Of a stretch of 64,000 nucleotides of DNA, positions 25,807 to 36,996 are shown one piece after another; position 1 is the first letter of the stretch; each line of letters begins with the position of its first letter. This DNA comes from Aestuariirhabdus litorea (GTDB lineage: Bacteria; Pseudomonadota; Gammaproteobacteria; Pseudomonadales; Aestuariirhabdaceae). The position numbers and the translations under genes are program-made. Location: NCBI RefSeq assembly GCF_003864255.1, contig NZ_QWEZ01000002.1, positions 62,001 through 126,000 of the forward strand, written 5' to 3'. The notes below the pieces were generated by a model that saw nothing but the letters and a program-made list of their open reading frames with translations, had not been told where the DNA came from and did no database searches.

Positions 25807-26558
25807 CAGGCTACCCCCCCTGGCGCTTGGCGCTGGCGCACCGCTTCAAACAGGCAGATACCGGTGGCCACTGACACGTTCAGGCTGCTGACCTCGCCCG
25901 CCATCGGCAGGTAGGCGAGGCGGTCGCAGTGTTCACGGGTCAGGCGACGCATCCCCTTGCCCTCGGCCCCCATCACCACGGCAAGCGGCCCGGTCAGGTC
26001 GAGTTGAAACAGCGATTCGGTTGCCTCACCGGCGGTACCGGTGATCCATATCCCCCGTTGCTGAAGGCCTTTCATCGTCCGAGCCAGGTTGGTCACCGCA
26101 ATATAGGGGATCACCTCGGCGGCTCCGCAGGCCACCTTACGCACCGTGGCGTTGAGGGGCGCCGAACGATCCTTGGGTGCGATCACCGCGTGCACGCCAG
26201 CGGCATCGGCGCTGCGCAGGCAGGCACCCAGGTTATGTGGGTCGGTGACGCCATCGAGGATCAACAGCAGCGGCGGCACCTCAAGCCCCTCCAGTAGCTG
26301 CTCCAGGCTTCCTTCATTCCCCGCCCGTAGCATGGCAACCCGGGCGGCGACACCCTGGTGCACCCCCTCCAGATGCTCATCCATCCAGCGCTTATCCTTG
26401 TACCCGATACGGATACCGGCGGCCTCCGCCCGCATCAGCAGTTCATCGATACGTCCTCCCCGTTTGCCGCGCTGGAGAATCAGCTCCTGCACCTGGTCGG
26501 GGTGGTTATCCAGCAGGGAGGCTACCGCGTGCACCCCGAAACTGATTTCGCTACTCAC
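25806..26558 (-). CDS. rlmB: 23S rRNA (guanosine-2'-O-)-methyltransferase RlmB
   Basis: 250 residues, SpoU (SPOUT) family. N-terminal L30e-like domain (FGVHAVASLLDNHPDQVQEL) and knotted catalytic domain with DGVTDPHNLGACLRSADAAG (motif 1), VMGAEGKGMRRL (motif 2) and SLNVSVATGICLFEA (motif 3). Methylates G2251 in the peptidyl-transferase loop of 23S rRNA. It lies 68 bases after rnr, a common pairing. Confidence 0.95.
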   Translation of the reverse strand: MSSEISFGVHAVASLLDNHPDQVQELILQRGKRGGRIDELLMRAEAAGIRIGYKDKRWMDEHLEGVHQGVAARVAMLRAGNEGSLEQLLEGLEVPPLLLILDGVTDPHNLGACLRSADAAGVHAVIAPKDRSAPLNATVRKVACGAAEVIPYIAVTNLARTMKGLQQRGIWITGTAGEATESLFQLDLTGPLAVVMGAEGKGMRRLTREHCDRLAYLPMAGEVSSLNVSVATGICLFEAVRQRQAPGGVA

Positions 26559-26626
26559 TACATCTCCTTACTGTTTGCACCCAACCCATTGACCAGGCCG
26601 GACATGGTCTCTGCGAGCGGCCGCGA

Positions 26627-29152
26627 CTAGCGGTCCGCCGGCTTGCGACGGGACGAGCGCCGCTTGCGGCTCTTGCTCTTGCCTTTGTTCTTGTCACCCG
26701 ACTGGGCCGCCTCGGCCGCTTTTTTTACCAGTTCTTCCCGCGCTCCGCTCTTTTTCTGGCCAGTGCGCGCCGATGAGCGGCCCGAACTCGTCCCCTTGGC
26801 GGAGCGGCGACCACCCCCGCCTTTGGCGCGCTTCGGCGGGCGGCTGTCGGCCAGCTCGAAATCGATCTTCTTCTCGTCGAGATCGACCCGTACCACCTTG
26901 ACCATCAACTCATCACCCAGCCGATAGCTGACCCGACTGCGCTCGCCCTGAAGCCGCTGGTGGACCGGATCAAAACTGAAGTAGTCGCTGCCCAGGCCGG
27001 TGACATGGACCAACCCCTCAACAAAGATCTCCTCCAACTCGACAAAGAGCCCAAAGCCGGTCACTGCGGTGACTACCCCCGGGTAGGTTTCGCCGATATG
27101 ACCCTGCATATATTCGCACTTGAGCCAGGACTCCACATCCCTGACCGCCTCGTCCGCCCGTCGCTCGGCCATGGAGCAGTGCTCGCCCAGAGTCAGCATA
27201 CGGGCCAGGTCATAGGGGTAGATCTCTTCCCTCTTCAGCAGCCCGGCGCCCTTTACGCGCCCCATGACAGCACTGTCCCCCCGGGGACGAATGGTATCCT
27301 TGATGCGCGACAGCACGCCGGTACGACGCGTGCCACCCTCCGTTGCCCCTTGGGCACTGGAGCGGATCATGTAACGGATTGCCCGGTGAACCAGCAGGTC
27401 CGGATAGCGACGAATGGGGGAGGTGAAGTGGGCGTAGGCGCTGTACGCCAGGCCGAAGTGGCCATCGTTATCCGGGGTATAAACCGCCTGCCCAAGGGAC
27501 CGCAGCATCATCGACTGGATCATATGGGCATCGGGGCGATCCTTGACCCGCTCCAGCAACTGCTGGTAGTCCCGTGGTTCAGGCTTGTCACGCCCGGGCA
27601 GGCTCAAACCCAGCTCGCCGAGAAACTTGTGCAGATTCTCCAGCTTTTCCTGCTTGGGCCCGGGGTGTACCCGGTAGAGCGCCGGCACATCGAGTTTTTC
27701 CAGGAAGCGCGCGGTGGCCACATTGGCGCACAGCATGCACTCCTCGATCAGTTTGTGGGCTTCGTTGCGCACGGTCGGGACAATGCGCTCGATCTTGCGC
27801 TCTTCCCCGAACAGGATGCGGGTTTCGACGGTTTCGAAATCGATCGCGCCGCGCTGTTCACGACTCTTGCGTAACACCTTGTAGAGGGCAAACAGCTCCT
27901 GAAGGTGCGGCACCAGCGGATCCAGTTGACGGATCAGCTGCTTGCCCGCACGGGACTCGGGATGCTCAAGCAGCGTGCCGACCTGAGTGTAGGTGAGGCG
28001 GGCGTGGGAGCAGATCACCGCCTCATAGAATCGATAACCGCTCAGCTTGCCACTGGCACTGATGGTCATCTCACAGACCATCGCCAGGCGATCCACTTCG
28101 GGATTCAACGAGCAGAGACCGTTGGAGAGCACCTCCGGCAGCATGGGAATAACCTGGCCGGGAAAATAGACGGAGGTGGCCCGGTTCAACGCTTCCTCAT
28201 CCAGCGCGGTGCCCACTTTTACGTAATGGGAGACATCAGCGATCGCCACATAGAGGCGCCAGCCGCCCCCGCGCTTGGCTTCGCAGTAGACCGCATCGTC
28301 GAAGTCCCGGGCATCTTCACCATCGATGGTCACCAGAGGCAGTTGACGCAGGTCGACCCGCGCCTGCTTGTCGGCCTCCGTAACCCGCTCGCTGAAGTCT
28401 CGAATCTGGCGAAGCACTGCATCGGGCCAGCTGTGGGGGAGCTGGTGGGAACGCACCGCCACATCGATCTCCATACCCGGCGCCATGTGATCTCCCAGCA
28501 CCTCCTTGACGATCCCCTGGGCGGCGCTGTGCTTTCCGGGCTGGGCGGTGATCTCGACCACAACAAACTGACCCTGGCGTACTTTGAGGGAGGAGCCACT
28601 GATCTGCACATCCTGTCCCAGGCGGGCGTTGTCGGGCACGACGAAGGCGTGACCGTTCTCCTCGAAGTAGCGCCCTACCAGGCTATGGGTATTACGTTCG
28701 AGTACCTCCACCAGAACCCCTTCACGGCGCCCGCGTCGATCAACCCCCCCAACACGCACCAGCGCACGGTCACCATCAAACAGCCGGCGCATCTGCCCCT
28801 GACTCAGGAACAGATCATCCCCCCCCGCATCGGGCACAAGGAAGCCATAACCATCCTTGTGCCCCTGCACGCGCCCGGGGATCAGGTTCATTTTACTCAT
28901 CGGGCCATAGCACTCGTTGCGGTGGGTGTAGACCAGCTGCCCATCGCGGCACATGGCACGCAGGCGAAACTGCAGGGCTTCCTGTTCGCCGGTCTGTTCC
29001 AGCCCCAACTCCTTGCACAGCTTGGCATGGTTGGCGGGTGCCCCCCGCTGTTCCAGGTGCTGCAGAATCAGCTCCCGGCTGGGAATCGGGTTATCGTAAT
29101 TGCGCGCCTCTCGCTCGGCGTGGGGGTCTTTTCGACTCCATTTCTTGCTCAT
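26627..29152 (-). CDS. rnr: Ribonuclease R
   Basis: 841 residues from MSKKWSRKDPHAE; GGAG six bases before this ATG favours it over an ATG four codons earlier. Order: N-terminal helix-turn-helix, two cold-shock domains, RNB catalytic domain with IDGEDARDFDDAVY (Asp cluster, about 275-290), S1 domain, and a Lys/Arg/Ser/Gly-rich tail (about 775-841). RNase R degrades structured RNA 3' to 5' and helps rescue stalled ribosomes with tmRNA; the basic tail is needed for that in E. coli. Followed by rlmB. Confidence 0.96.
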   Translation of the reverse strand: MSKKWSRKDPHAEREARNYDNPIPSRELILQHLEQRGAPANHAKLCKELGLEQTGEQEALQFRLRAMCRDGQLVYTHRNECYGPMSKMNLIPGRVQGHKDGYGFLVPDAGGDDLFLSQGQMRRLFDGDRALVRVGGVDRRGRREGVLVEVLERNTHSLVGRYFEENGHAFVVPDNARLGQDVQISGSSLKVRQGQFVVVEITAQPGKHSAAQGIVKEVLGDHMAPGMEIDVAVRSHQLPHSWPDAVLRQIRDFSERVTEADKQARVDLRQLPLVTIDGEDARDFDDAVYCEAKRGGGWRLYVAIADVSHYVKVGTALDEEALNRATSVYFPGQVIPMLPEVLSNGLCSLNPEVDRLAMVCEMTISASGKLSGYRFYEAVICSHARLTYTQVGTLLEHPESRAGKQLIRQLDPLVPHLQELFALYKVLRKSREQRGAIDFETVETRILFGEERKIERIVPTVRNEAHKLIEECMLCANVATARFLEKLDVPALYRVHPGPKQEKLENLHKFLGELGLSLPGRDKPEPRDYQQLLERVKDRPDAHMIQSMMLRSLGQAVYTPDNDGHFGLAYSAYAHFTSPIRRYPDLLVHRAIRYMIRSSAQGATEGGTRRTGVLSRIKDTIRPRGDSAVMGRVKGAGLLKREEIYPYDLARMLTLGEHCSMAERRADEAVRDVESWLKCEYMQGHIGETYPGVVTAVTGFGLFVELEEIFVEGLVHVTGLGSDYFSFDPVHQRLQGERSRVSYRLGDELMVKVVRVDLDEKKIDFELADSRPPKRAKGGGGRRSAKGTSSGRSSARTGQKKSGAREELVKKAAEAAQSGDKNKGKSKSRKRRSSRRKPADR

Positions 29153-29187
29153 GGGGTTCTCCATTGGAGCGGGACAGGGCTAAAGGC

Positions 29188-29193
29188 AGTATA
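29188..29193 (-). promoter_or_regulatory. Putative -10 box for rnr
   Basis: Minus strand TATACT, 36 bases before the rnr ATG and downstream of the purA terminator. No good -35 at 16-18 bases. Confidence 0.35.
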
Positions 29194-29234
29194 GAGTAGC
29201 CGAATCAGTGGGGTTTAGGGGAATATCCCCGGGG

Positions 29235-29266
29235 AAAATAAAAAGAGGGGCCCAGGCCCCTCTTTT
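29235..29266 (-). terminator. Intrinsic terminator of purA
   Basis: Minus strand AAAAGAGGGGCC-TGGG-CCCCTCTTTTT with a T-rich tail, 17 bases past the purA stop. The symmetric A/T flanks allow function in both directions. Confidence 0.88.
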
Positions 29267-29282
29267 GTCCAGCGCGAAGCGG

Positions 29283-30602
<1,320 letters not shown>

Positions 30603-30624
30603 CTAGATTAATCTGCCGGCGAGA

Positions 30625-31809
30625 CTACTGCTCGACAGGCTCGATCTGCCAACCACCGGCGGTCTCCACCAGGCGACGATTGCAACCCAACTCAGCCGCT
30701 CCCTGCGACTGTCCCGGTAACTCATAAATAACCCGCTCGCCCTGGGCCCGCAGCCCCTGCACCAGCTCCGCACTGGCCCCCTGGGGGGCGAAAATGGCGG
30801 AGCGGGGGGCGGTTTCCTGCACCATTAACCCCAGTAGCAACTTGAGGTCGGTACTGAAGCCGGTGGCCGGTCGTGCCCGACCGAAGGCCGCACCAATGCC
30901 GTCATAGCGACCGCCCTTGGCGATCGCCTGCCCGCTACCGGGCAGATAGGCCGCAAACACAACCCCTGTATGGTAGTTGTAGTTGTAGCCGCTGAGCTCG
31001 CTCAAGTCGAAGTAGAGCGACACCTCAGGAAATGCTTGCTGAACCCCGGCGGCAATCTGCTCCAGCAGAACCAGCGCCGCGCGCACATCGGCCGGAGCCC
31101 CCGCGAGCCGCTTGCCCGCGTCGGCCAGAATGGAGATATCCCCATTAAGATGGGGGAGCAGGCACAGCATCTCGGCGATAGCCGGATCATTGACCCCCTC
31201 CGCCACCAGCGCCTGCACCTCGGGATTGGCCTTGCGCTGGAGGGCATCGAACAGCCGCTCCTGCTGGTCGGCATCCAGCCCGGACTCACGCATCAGGCCG
31301 CGAAAAATACCGGCGTGCCCGATATCCACATTGATCTGCTGCTGGCCCACATGCTTGAGGGTGGTGAGCATCAGGGAGATCACCTCCACATCGCTCTCGA
31401 ACCCGGCATGGCCGTAAAGCTCCGCTCCCAACTGGATCGGGCTGCGCGATGCCGAGGAGGCGCTCGCCTTGGTATGAAACACGCTACCGCAATAGCAGAG
31501 GCGAACCGGCCCCTCGCGCCGCAGGGTGTGGGCGTCGATGCGAGCCACCGAGGGGGTAGTATCGGCCCGTAGCCCCATCATGCGCCCGGTCAGCTGGTCA
31601 ACGACCTTGAAGGTTTGCAGGTCCAGGTCATGGCCCGCTCCCGCCTGCAGGGACTCGAGGTATTCAATGTGCGGCGGAATCACCAGCTCGTAGCCCCAGC
31701 TGGAGTAAAGATCCAGAAGCTCACGCCGCAAACGTTCCACCTGCTGCGCCGCAGCGGGCAACACCTCGTCGATTCCATCCGGCAGCAGCCAGCGGTCAGC
31801 TATCGTCAT
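30625..31809 (-). CDS. hisZ: ATP phosphoribosyltransferase regulatory subunit HisZ
   Basis: 394 residues, similar to histidyl-tRNA synthetase catalytic core but without the anticodon domain. N-terminal [19 protein letters not shown], motif 2-like [20 protein letters not shown], and the C-terminal [20 protein letters not shown]. HisZ lacks synthetase activity and forms a complex with short-form HisG, carrying the histidine-feedback site. hisG is not in this window. Starts 16 bases after the DUF2065 gene. Confidence 0.94.
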   Translation of the reverse strand: MTIADRWLLPDGIDEVLPAAAQQVERLRRELLDLYSSWGYELVIPPHIEYLESLQAGAGHDLDLQTFKVVDQLTGRMMGLRADTTPSVARIDAHTLRREGPVRLCYCGSVFHTKASASSASRSPIQLGAELYGHAGFESDVEVISLMLTTLKHVGQQQINVDIGHAGIFRGLMRESGLDADQQERLFDALQRKANPEVQALVAEGVNDPAIAEMLCLLPHLNGDISILADAGKRLAGAPADVRAALVLLEQIAAGVQQAFPEVSLYFDLSELSGYNYNYHTGVVFAAYLPGSGQAIAKGGRYDGIGAAFGRARPATGFSTDLKLLLGLMVQETAPRSAIFAPQGASAELVQGLRAQGERVIYELPGQSQGAAELGCNRRLVETAGGWQIEPVEQ

Positions 31810-31825
31810 TCGTCAACGCCTGTTG

Positions 31826-32017
31826 TTAATTCACCAGGTAGAGCAGCCCAGTGCCACACAGCATGGTAACCAGCCCCATTATCCTCAATGTGCGATCGTC
31901 GGTGGCGGCCAGTTGCGCGACCAGCACCCGCCAGCGGCGAGGATACAGAAAGGGGATGATTCCCTCCAGCACCAGCATCAGACAAAACGCCACCAGCAAC
32001 TGGTGCCAAATATCCAT
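31826..32017 (-). CDS. DUF2065 small membrane protein (YjeT-like)
   Basis: 63 residues with two membrane helices (about 5-24 and 45-61) joined by PRRWRVLVAQLAATDDRTLR. This is the DUF2065 pattern, with a small protein found between hflC and hisZ/purA in Pseudomonas and after hflC (yjeT) in E. coli. Function unknown; the placement suggests a link with the HflKC membrane complex. The terminator after hflC ends only 32 bases before its ATG. Confidence 0.85.
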   Translation of the reverse strand: MDIWHQLLVAFCLMLVLEGIIPFLYPRRWRVLVAQLAATDDRTLRIMGLVTMLCGTGLLYLVN

Positions 32018-32048
32018 TCGCAGCCCTGCCCGTTTAAATCGGGGTCAT

Positions 32049-32073
32049 AAAAAAACCGGGTGGGACCCGGTTT
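32049..32073 (-). terminator. Intrinsic terminator after hflC
   Basis: Minus strand AAACCGGGT-CCC-ACCCGGTTT followed by four more T, 66 bases past the hflC stop. Confidence 0.88.
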
Positions 32074-32138
32074 GAACAATATTAACACAATACTGTTGGG
32101 AGGCAGAAGTACTCTGCGCTCCCATTTACAGTGCGGTG

Positions 32139-33011
32139 CTATTTGACTTCGGACTGCTTGAGATAACGGAAGAAATCGCTCTCCGGATCAAGCACCATGA
32201 TGTCACCTTGCTTGCGGAAGGTCTCCTTATAGGCCTGCATACTGCGGTAGAAGGAGAAGAACTCCGTGTCAGCGTTGTAGGCCTGGGCATAGATGGCAGC
32301 GGACTGAGCGTCACCATCACCGCGCAGCTTTTCAGCATCACGATAGGCCTCGGCCAGCAGTACCCGCTTCTGGCGATCTGCATCGGCACGGATCACCTCC
32401 GCCTGCTCGTTACCCTGAGAGCGAATCTCCTGGGCTTCCTTGTCTCGCTCCGTGCGCATCCGCTCGAAGACCGAGTCGCTTACCTGGGGGGGCAGGTCGA
32501 TTCGCTTGACCCGCACATCCACCACCTCTACACCCAGCTCCTTACGGGCAATGTTGTTGAGGCTGAGGGTAATCGCTTGCATCAGCTCGTCACGCTCACC
32601 GGACACCACCTCCTGCAGCGACTTACCACCCACGATATTACGCAGGCGGGATTCAACCCGCTGGGAGAGCAGCTGGTTGGCACGGCGAATATCACCGGAG
32701 GTCGCGGTGTAGAAGGTTTCAACGTTATCGATCCGCCACTTGACGAAGGAGTCGACAATCAGCGCCTTCTTTTCCTGGGTCAGGAAACGCTCCGGCGGGG
32801 AATCGAGGGTCAGCAGACGGCCATCAAAAATTCGTACCTTGTCGATAAAGGGCGCTTTGAGGTGTAAACCCGGCTGCACGTTCGGCTCGATCAGCTCACC
32901 GAAGCGCAACACCACGGCCCGCTCACGTTCGCTAACAACGTAGAGACTTTCAATCCCCACCAGCACCGCCAGGGCCAGCACGATAACGCCTAACATACTT
33001 TTCGGACTCAT
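32139..33011 (-). CDS. hflC: FtsH protease modulator HflC
   Basis: 290 residues. N-terminal membrane helix (about 5-22, LGVIVLALAVLVGIESLYVV), then the SPFH/band 7 domain (SERERAVVLRFGELIEPNVQ, GLHLKAPFIDKVRIFDGRLL) and a coiled-coil region (DKEAQEIRSQGNEQAEVIRA). With HflK it forms the large periplasmic cage around FtsH in the inner membrane. Its start overlaps the hflK stop by four bases. Confidence 0.96.
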   Translation of the reverse strand: MSPKSMLGVIVLALAVLVGIESLYVVSERERAVVLRFGELIEPNVQPGLHLKAPFIDKVRIFDGRLLTLDSPPERFLTQEKKALIVDSFVKWRIDNVETFYTATSGDIRRANQLLSQRVESRLRNIVGGKSLQEVVSGERDELMQAITLSLNNIARKELGVEVVDVRVKRIDLPPQVSDSVFERMRTERDKEAQEIRSQGNEQAEVIRADADRQKRVLLAEAYRDAEKLRGDGDAQSAAIYAQAYNADTEFFSFYRSMQAYKETFRKQGDIMVLDPESDFFRYLKQSEVK

Positions 33012-34168
33012 TGTGCGCTCCTCCCGCTACGGCTGCTGGTACTACTGCGCGAGCGCAGGTCCTCGGCCACCTGGTTAGCCAGTTCGCGAATCTGCTGTGC
33101 ATCCAGCTCAACGCGACCGCTGGAGGTGGCTCCTCCCCTTTCCTGCATAATCTTATCGAGCGGCAGGTACATCATATTGTTACCCCCATCCACATCGACC
33201 AGCACCTTATTGCTCTGGCCCAGGACCTCCTGCAGGGTATCCAGGTAGATACGCTGACGGGTCACTTCGGGCGCTTTCCTGTACTCGGTCAGCAGCTGGG
33301 TAAAGCGGTTCGCCTCACCCTCTGCCCGGGCGATCACCTCCTGGCGATAACCCTCGGCTTCTTCCAGCAGGCGCTGGGCTTCACCGCGAGCCTCAGGAAC
33401 AATAGCGTTGGCGTAGGACTGTGCCCGGTTCTGGGAACGCTCCTTATCCTCCCGCGCACGAATCACATCGTCAAACGCAGGCTGGACCTCCTGGGGCGCC
33501 GAGGTACTTTCGACGTTGATCTTGCCCACATTGATGCCGGAGCCGTAGTTATTGATGTAGCTTTGCAGGCGCTCGCGCACTTCATCGGCCATCGCCTCAC
33601 GCCCCTCGGTCAGCACCTGGTGCATCTCCGAACCACCGACCACATGGCGCAGCGCACTCTGGGTCGCCTGTTCGAGACTGCTCTCAGGATTTTCGACATT
33701 GAGGATAAAGTCCTTGAGGTCGGAGATGTTGTACTGCACCGACATAGCCACCTCGACGATATTTTCATCTTCGGTCAGCATCTGCTGGCGCAGGTTGTAG
33801 GTACGAAACTCCGTCACGTTCTCCTGGTATTTGCTGTCGATCGGGGGAAAATAGATATGCAGGCCGGGAGTCACCGTTTCCAGGTACTCACCAAAGCGCA
33901 GCACCACCGCCCGCTCTTTCTGGTCAACGATATAGACCGCATTCCAGATATAGGCAGCAAAGGCCACCAGCAGTGCAACTACAAAAACACCGCCACCGCC
34001 ACTAGAGGAGGAAGAGCCCCCTCCCTTGCCGCCGAAGATACCGTTCAGTTTCTCCTGCAGTTTGCGAAACGCCTCATCCAGATCAGGCGGTCCTTGATTA
34101 CCACCTCGATTACCACCCCCCCAGGGGTCCTGATCTTTACCGTTACCACCCGGTTCATTCCAGGCCAT
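33008..34168 (-). CDS. hflK: FtsH protease modulator HflK
   Basis: 386 residues from MAWNEPGGNGKDQDPWGGG; GGAGAGG just upstream favours this ATG over one four codons earlier. Gly-rich cytoplasmic N-terminus, membrane helix (about 67-88), SPFH domain (DQKERAVVLRFGEYLETVTP) and coiled coil with ARGEAQRLLEEAEGYRQEVI. Partner of HflC in the cage that limits FtsH access to membrane substrates. Order hfq-hflX-hflK-hflC as in E. coli. Confidence 0.96.
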   Translation of the reverse strand: MAWNEPGGNGKDQDPWGGGNRGGNQGPPDLDEAFRKLQEKLNGIFGGKGGGSSSSSGGGGVFVVALLVAFAAYIWNAVYIVDQKERAVVLRFGEYLETVTPGLHIYFPPIDSKYQENVTEFRTYNLRQQMLTEDENIVEVAMSVQYNISDLKDFILNVENPESSLEQATQSALRHVVGGSEMHQVLTEGREAMADEVRERLQSYINNYGSGINVGKINVESTSAPQEVQPAFDDVIRAREDKERSQNRAQSYANAIVPEARGEAQRLLEEAEGYRQEVIARAEGEANRFTQLLTEYRKAPEVTRQRIYLDTLQEVLGQSNKVLVDVDGGNNMMYLPLDKIMQERGGATSSGRVELDAQQIRELANQVAEDLRSRSSTSSRSGRSAQ

Positions 34169-34255
34169 AGACCTCTCCATTTATTACGTGAAATCAATTT
34201 GGTCGACGGGATAACCTGCCAACCCTGCGTTTAACTGTTTACGATTACAACGATT

Positions 34256-35584
34256 CTAGGGAGCCTCCTCCCCCGCTGCAAGCCTGTCCAGGTACTCCTC
34301 TTCAGGAACCGGTAACGGATCAAGACCGGCCTCTTTCATCAAGCGAGACAAATCCTGCCGAGGCATCCTCACCTCAACCCTCATCTCCCCAGACTCGTCG
34401 CAATGCTCAGCCACTACCCCGCCCAGGGCATAAAGACGGGCCCGAAAGCGCCCCTGACTGTGGTCGAGCGGCAACTCCATGTGCACCATATCGTTACCCA
34501 GGCGTTCACCAATAGCCTGCAACAACAGGTCGATCCCTTCACCCGTTGCCGCCGAACACCAGACCCGCTCAATCTCGCCTGCCTCGTTGCGCTGGATAGA
34601 GGGAGCAACGGACTCCATCAGGTCGATCTTGTTGTAGACCTGAAGCACCGGCAGCTCGCCCGCACCGATCTCGTCCAATACCTGCTCAACCTGGAGGATA
34701 TTATCGTCACGCTCGGTATCTGCGGCATCCACGATGTGCAGCAGCAGGTCGGACTGAACAGACTCCTCCAGCGTGGCCCTGAACGCTTCCACCAGCCGGT
34801 GCGGAAGGTGGCGGATAAAGCCTACGGTATCCGCCAGCACCACAGGCCCCAGCTCATCCACATCGATACGACGCAGGGTCGGATCCAGGGTCGCAAACAG
34901 CTGGTCTGCGGCGTACACATCCGAGTCGGTTAGCCGGTTAAACAGCGTCGACTTACCGGCATTGGTATACCCCACCAAAGAGATATTGGGGATTTGCGCC
35001 CGACGTCGTGAGCGACGCCCCTGGTCACGCTGCTTGCGCACCCGCTCCAGCCGCTTCATGATCGCTTTAATACGCGCCCGCAGCAGGCGCCGGTCGGTTT
35101 CCAGCTGAGTTTCACCCGGACCACGCAGGCCGATCCCCCCTTTTTGACGCTCAAGGTGGGTCCAGCCCCGTATCAGACGTGTGCTCATGTAGTGCAACTG
35201 GGCAAGCTCTACCTGCAGCTTACCCTCATGGGTACGCGCGCGCTGGGCAAAGATATCGAGAATCAGCCCGGTGCGATCCAGAACCCTGCACTGCAACGCC
35301 CGCTCCAGGTTACGCTCCTGGGAGGGGGTCAGCGAGTGGTTGAAGATCACAACTTCAGCCTGGTGGGCGACCACCAGCTGACGAATCTCCTCCACCTTGC
35401 CGGTACCCACAAAAAAACGGGCACTGGGCTGCAGTCGAGACACCGAGATAAAGGCCACCGCAAGGGCGCCGGCCGAACTGACCAGCTCCTCAAACTCCCG
35501 GGGGTCCTCGCGCTCACTGTCTTCTGAAAACTCGGGATGAACCAGTATCGCGTGCTCACCGCCTTCATGGCGCTCAAAAAACAA
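34256..35584 (-). CDS. hflX: GTPase HflX
   Basis: 442 residues. N-terminal HflX domain (GTGKVEEIRQLV, NHSLTPSQERNLE), a coiled linker with GPGETQLETDRRLLRARI, and a Ras-like G domain: G1 GYTNAGKST, G3 DTVGF, G4 NKID. HflX binds the 50S subunit and splits stalled or heat-damaged ribosomes. It follows hfq by 25 bases, and probably shares its promoter. Confidence 0.96.
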   Translation of the reverse strand: MFFERHEGGEHAILVHPEFSEDSEREDPREFEELVSSAGALAVAFISVSRLQPSARFFVGTGKVEEIRQLVVAHQAEVVIFNHSLTPSQERNLERALQCRVLDRTGLILDIFAQRARTHEGKLQVELAQLHYMSTRLIRGWTHLERQKGGIGLRGPGETQLETDRRLLRARIKAIMKRLERVRKQRDQGRRSRRRAQIPNISLVGYTNAGKSTLFNRLTDSDVYAADQLFATLDPTLRRIDVDELGPVVLADTVGFIRHLPHRLVEAFRATLEESVQSDLLLHIVDAADTERDDNILQVEQVLDEIGAGELPVLQVYNKIDLMESVAPSIQRNEAGEIERVWCSAATGEGIDLLLQAIGERLGNDMVHMELPLDHSQGRFRARLYALGGVVAEHCDESGEMRVEVRMPRQDLSRLMKEAGLDPLPVPEEEYLDRLAAGEEAP

Positions 35585-35609
35585 TGAGGTACTCCAATCT
35601 AGCTAATAA

Positions 35610-35861
35610 TTAGACGTTGTCCGCCTCACCCTGCTCGGATGCAGGAACCGGCATACGCACCGGACGACTTGGAACAACCGTTGAGATAGCGTGCTTGTAC
35701 ACCATCTGGCTGACGGTGTTTTTCAGCAGAATGACAAACTGATCGAATGACTCGACCTGGCCCTGCAGCTTGATGCCGTTTACCAGATAGATGGAAACGG
35801 GAATGCGTTCCTTGCGCAATACGTTCAGATAAGGGTCTTGTAGGGTATGCCCTTTTGACAT
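35610..35861 (-). CDS. hfq: RNA chaperone Hfq
   Basis: 83 residues from [20 protein letters not shown], with AAGGAG ahead of the ATG at 35861. The Sm1 ([20 protein letters not shown]) and Sm2 ([12 protein letters not shown]) motifs are intact; the C-terminal tail is short, as in Pseudomonas (82 residues), unlike the 102 of E. coli. The hexamer pairs small RNAs with mRNAs. Any Rsm/Gac small-RNA output downstream of the RetS-like kinase would act in the same regulatory layer, but those genes are not here. Confidence 0.98.
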   Translation of the reverse strand: MSKGHTLQDPYLNVLRKERIPVSIYLVNGIKLQGQVESFDQFVILLKNTVSQMVYKHAISTVVPSRPVRMPVPASEQGEADNV

Positions 35862-35978
35862 GGTTCTACTCCTTAAGTAGGTAAAAAATGGTGACCAGGT
35901 GTATGAAAAAATCAGCTTGGATAACAGGCGGCGCCTACTGTTACAGCACCTCAAGAACCCGTCACCCTATGCCCCCGA

Positions 35979-35992
35979 ATTATAGACGTCAA
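35979..35992 (-). promoter_or_regulatory. Putative hfq promoter element
   Basis: Minus strand TTGACG (35992-35987) is followed after two bases by a perfect TATAAT (35984-35979), 118 bases before the hfq ATG. The two cannot be a -35/-10 pair with each other; TATAAT is the better core, with a poor -35 at 17 bases. Confidence 0.35.
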
Positions 35993-36036
35993 TACCGATA
36001 AGCCGCTATAAAAACCAGTTTACGTCTTCGAACGCT

Positions 36037-36993
36037 TTATATGAGGTCGGCTGGCAGCTGTTTCAAGGCCTGCGCCAACAGATTTGGCGCCAGACTGTCC
36101 AGCCAACACAGCTCCCCCCAACCCCGCAACCAGGTGTACTGTCGCTTGGCCAATTGCCGAGTTGCGATGATGCCTTTTTCGACCATCGCCTCGCGGCCTA
36201 GTTCCCCGCTCAGGTACTCCCACACCTGGCGGTAGCCCACCGAGCGGATGGAGGGAAGCTTGAGGCTCAGGTCACCCCGCCGATAGAGCGCCTCTACCTC
36301 CTCGATCAACCCCTGCTCAAGCATCAGACCGAAACGCTGGGCAATACGGCCGTGCAATACCGAGCGCTCGGCCGGTGCGACCGCCAGCGAGAGCAGGCGA
36401 AACGGGAAAGGTTCTGTGGTGGACGCTTTCTGCTCCTCTCGCAGTTCAGTAATGGTCTTACCAGTCAGCTCGCAAAGCTCCAGCGCGCGCTGCAGTCGCT
36501 GGGGGTCGTTTGGATGAATCCGTGCCGCCGACTCGGGGTCCAGCACCGCCAGGCGGCGATGCAGAGCCGGCCACCCCAACTCGGCCGCTTCATCCAGCAG
36601 GCGCTGGCGAATCTGCTCATCCGCACCGGGCATCTCCGCCAGGCCATCGCGCAGCGCTTTGTAATAGAGCATGGTCCCCCCCACCAGCAGGGGCACACGT
36701 CCGGCGTCGTGGCTGCGCCGCATGGCGGCCAGGGCGTCCCGGGAGAACTCGGCGGCAGAGTAGGGTTCGGCCGGGTCACGAATATCAATCAGCTGGTGGG
36801 GAGCCCGCGCCAGCAGCTCGGCGTCCGGCTTGGCGGTGCCAATATCCATCTGCCGGTAAACCATGGCCGAGTCCACACTGATCAGGTCGCAGGGTAAGCG
36901 CTCGTGCAGGGCCACCGCCAGGTCAGTTTTACCCGCTGCGGTTGGCCCCATGAGAAAGATCGCCCAGGGACGCTGATCCGGTTCGGTGACCAC
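36037..36993 (-). CDS. miaA: tRNA dimethylallyltransferase MiaA
   Basis: 318 residues. P-loop [11 protein letters not shown] (16-26), [16 protein letters not shown] (about 41-56) and [17 protein letters not shown]. Adds dimethylallyl to A37 of tRNAs that read UNN codons. Starts three bases after mutL, so coupled translation is likely; hfq follows after about 175 bases with its own promoter region, the classic mutL-miaA-hfq-hflX cluster. Confidence 0.97.
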   Translation of the reverse strand: MVTEPDQRPWAIFLMGPTAAGKTDLAVALHERLPCDLISVDSAMVYRQMDIGTAKPDAELLARAPHQLIDIRDPAEPYSAAEFSRDALAAMRRSHDAGRVPLLVGGTMLYYKALRDGLAEMPGADEQIRQRLLDEAAELGWPALHRRLAVLDPESAARIHPNDPQRLQRALELCELTGKTITELREEQKASTTEPFPFRLLSLAVAPAERSVLHGRIAQRFGLMLEQGLIEEVEALYRRGDLSLKLPSIRSVGYRQVWEYLSGELGREAMVEKGIIATRQLAKRQYTWLRGWGELCWLDSLAPNLLAQALKQLPADLI

Positions 36994-36996
36994 CCC

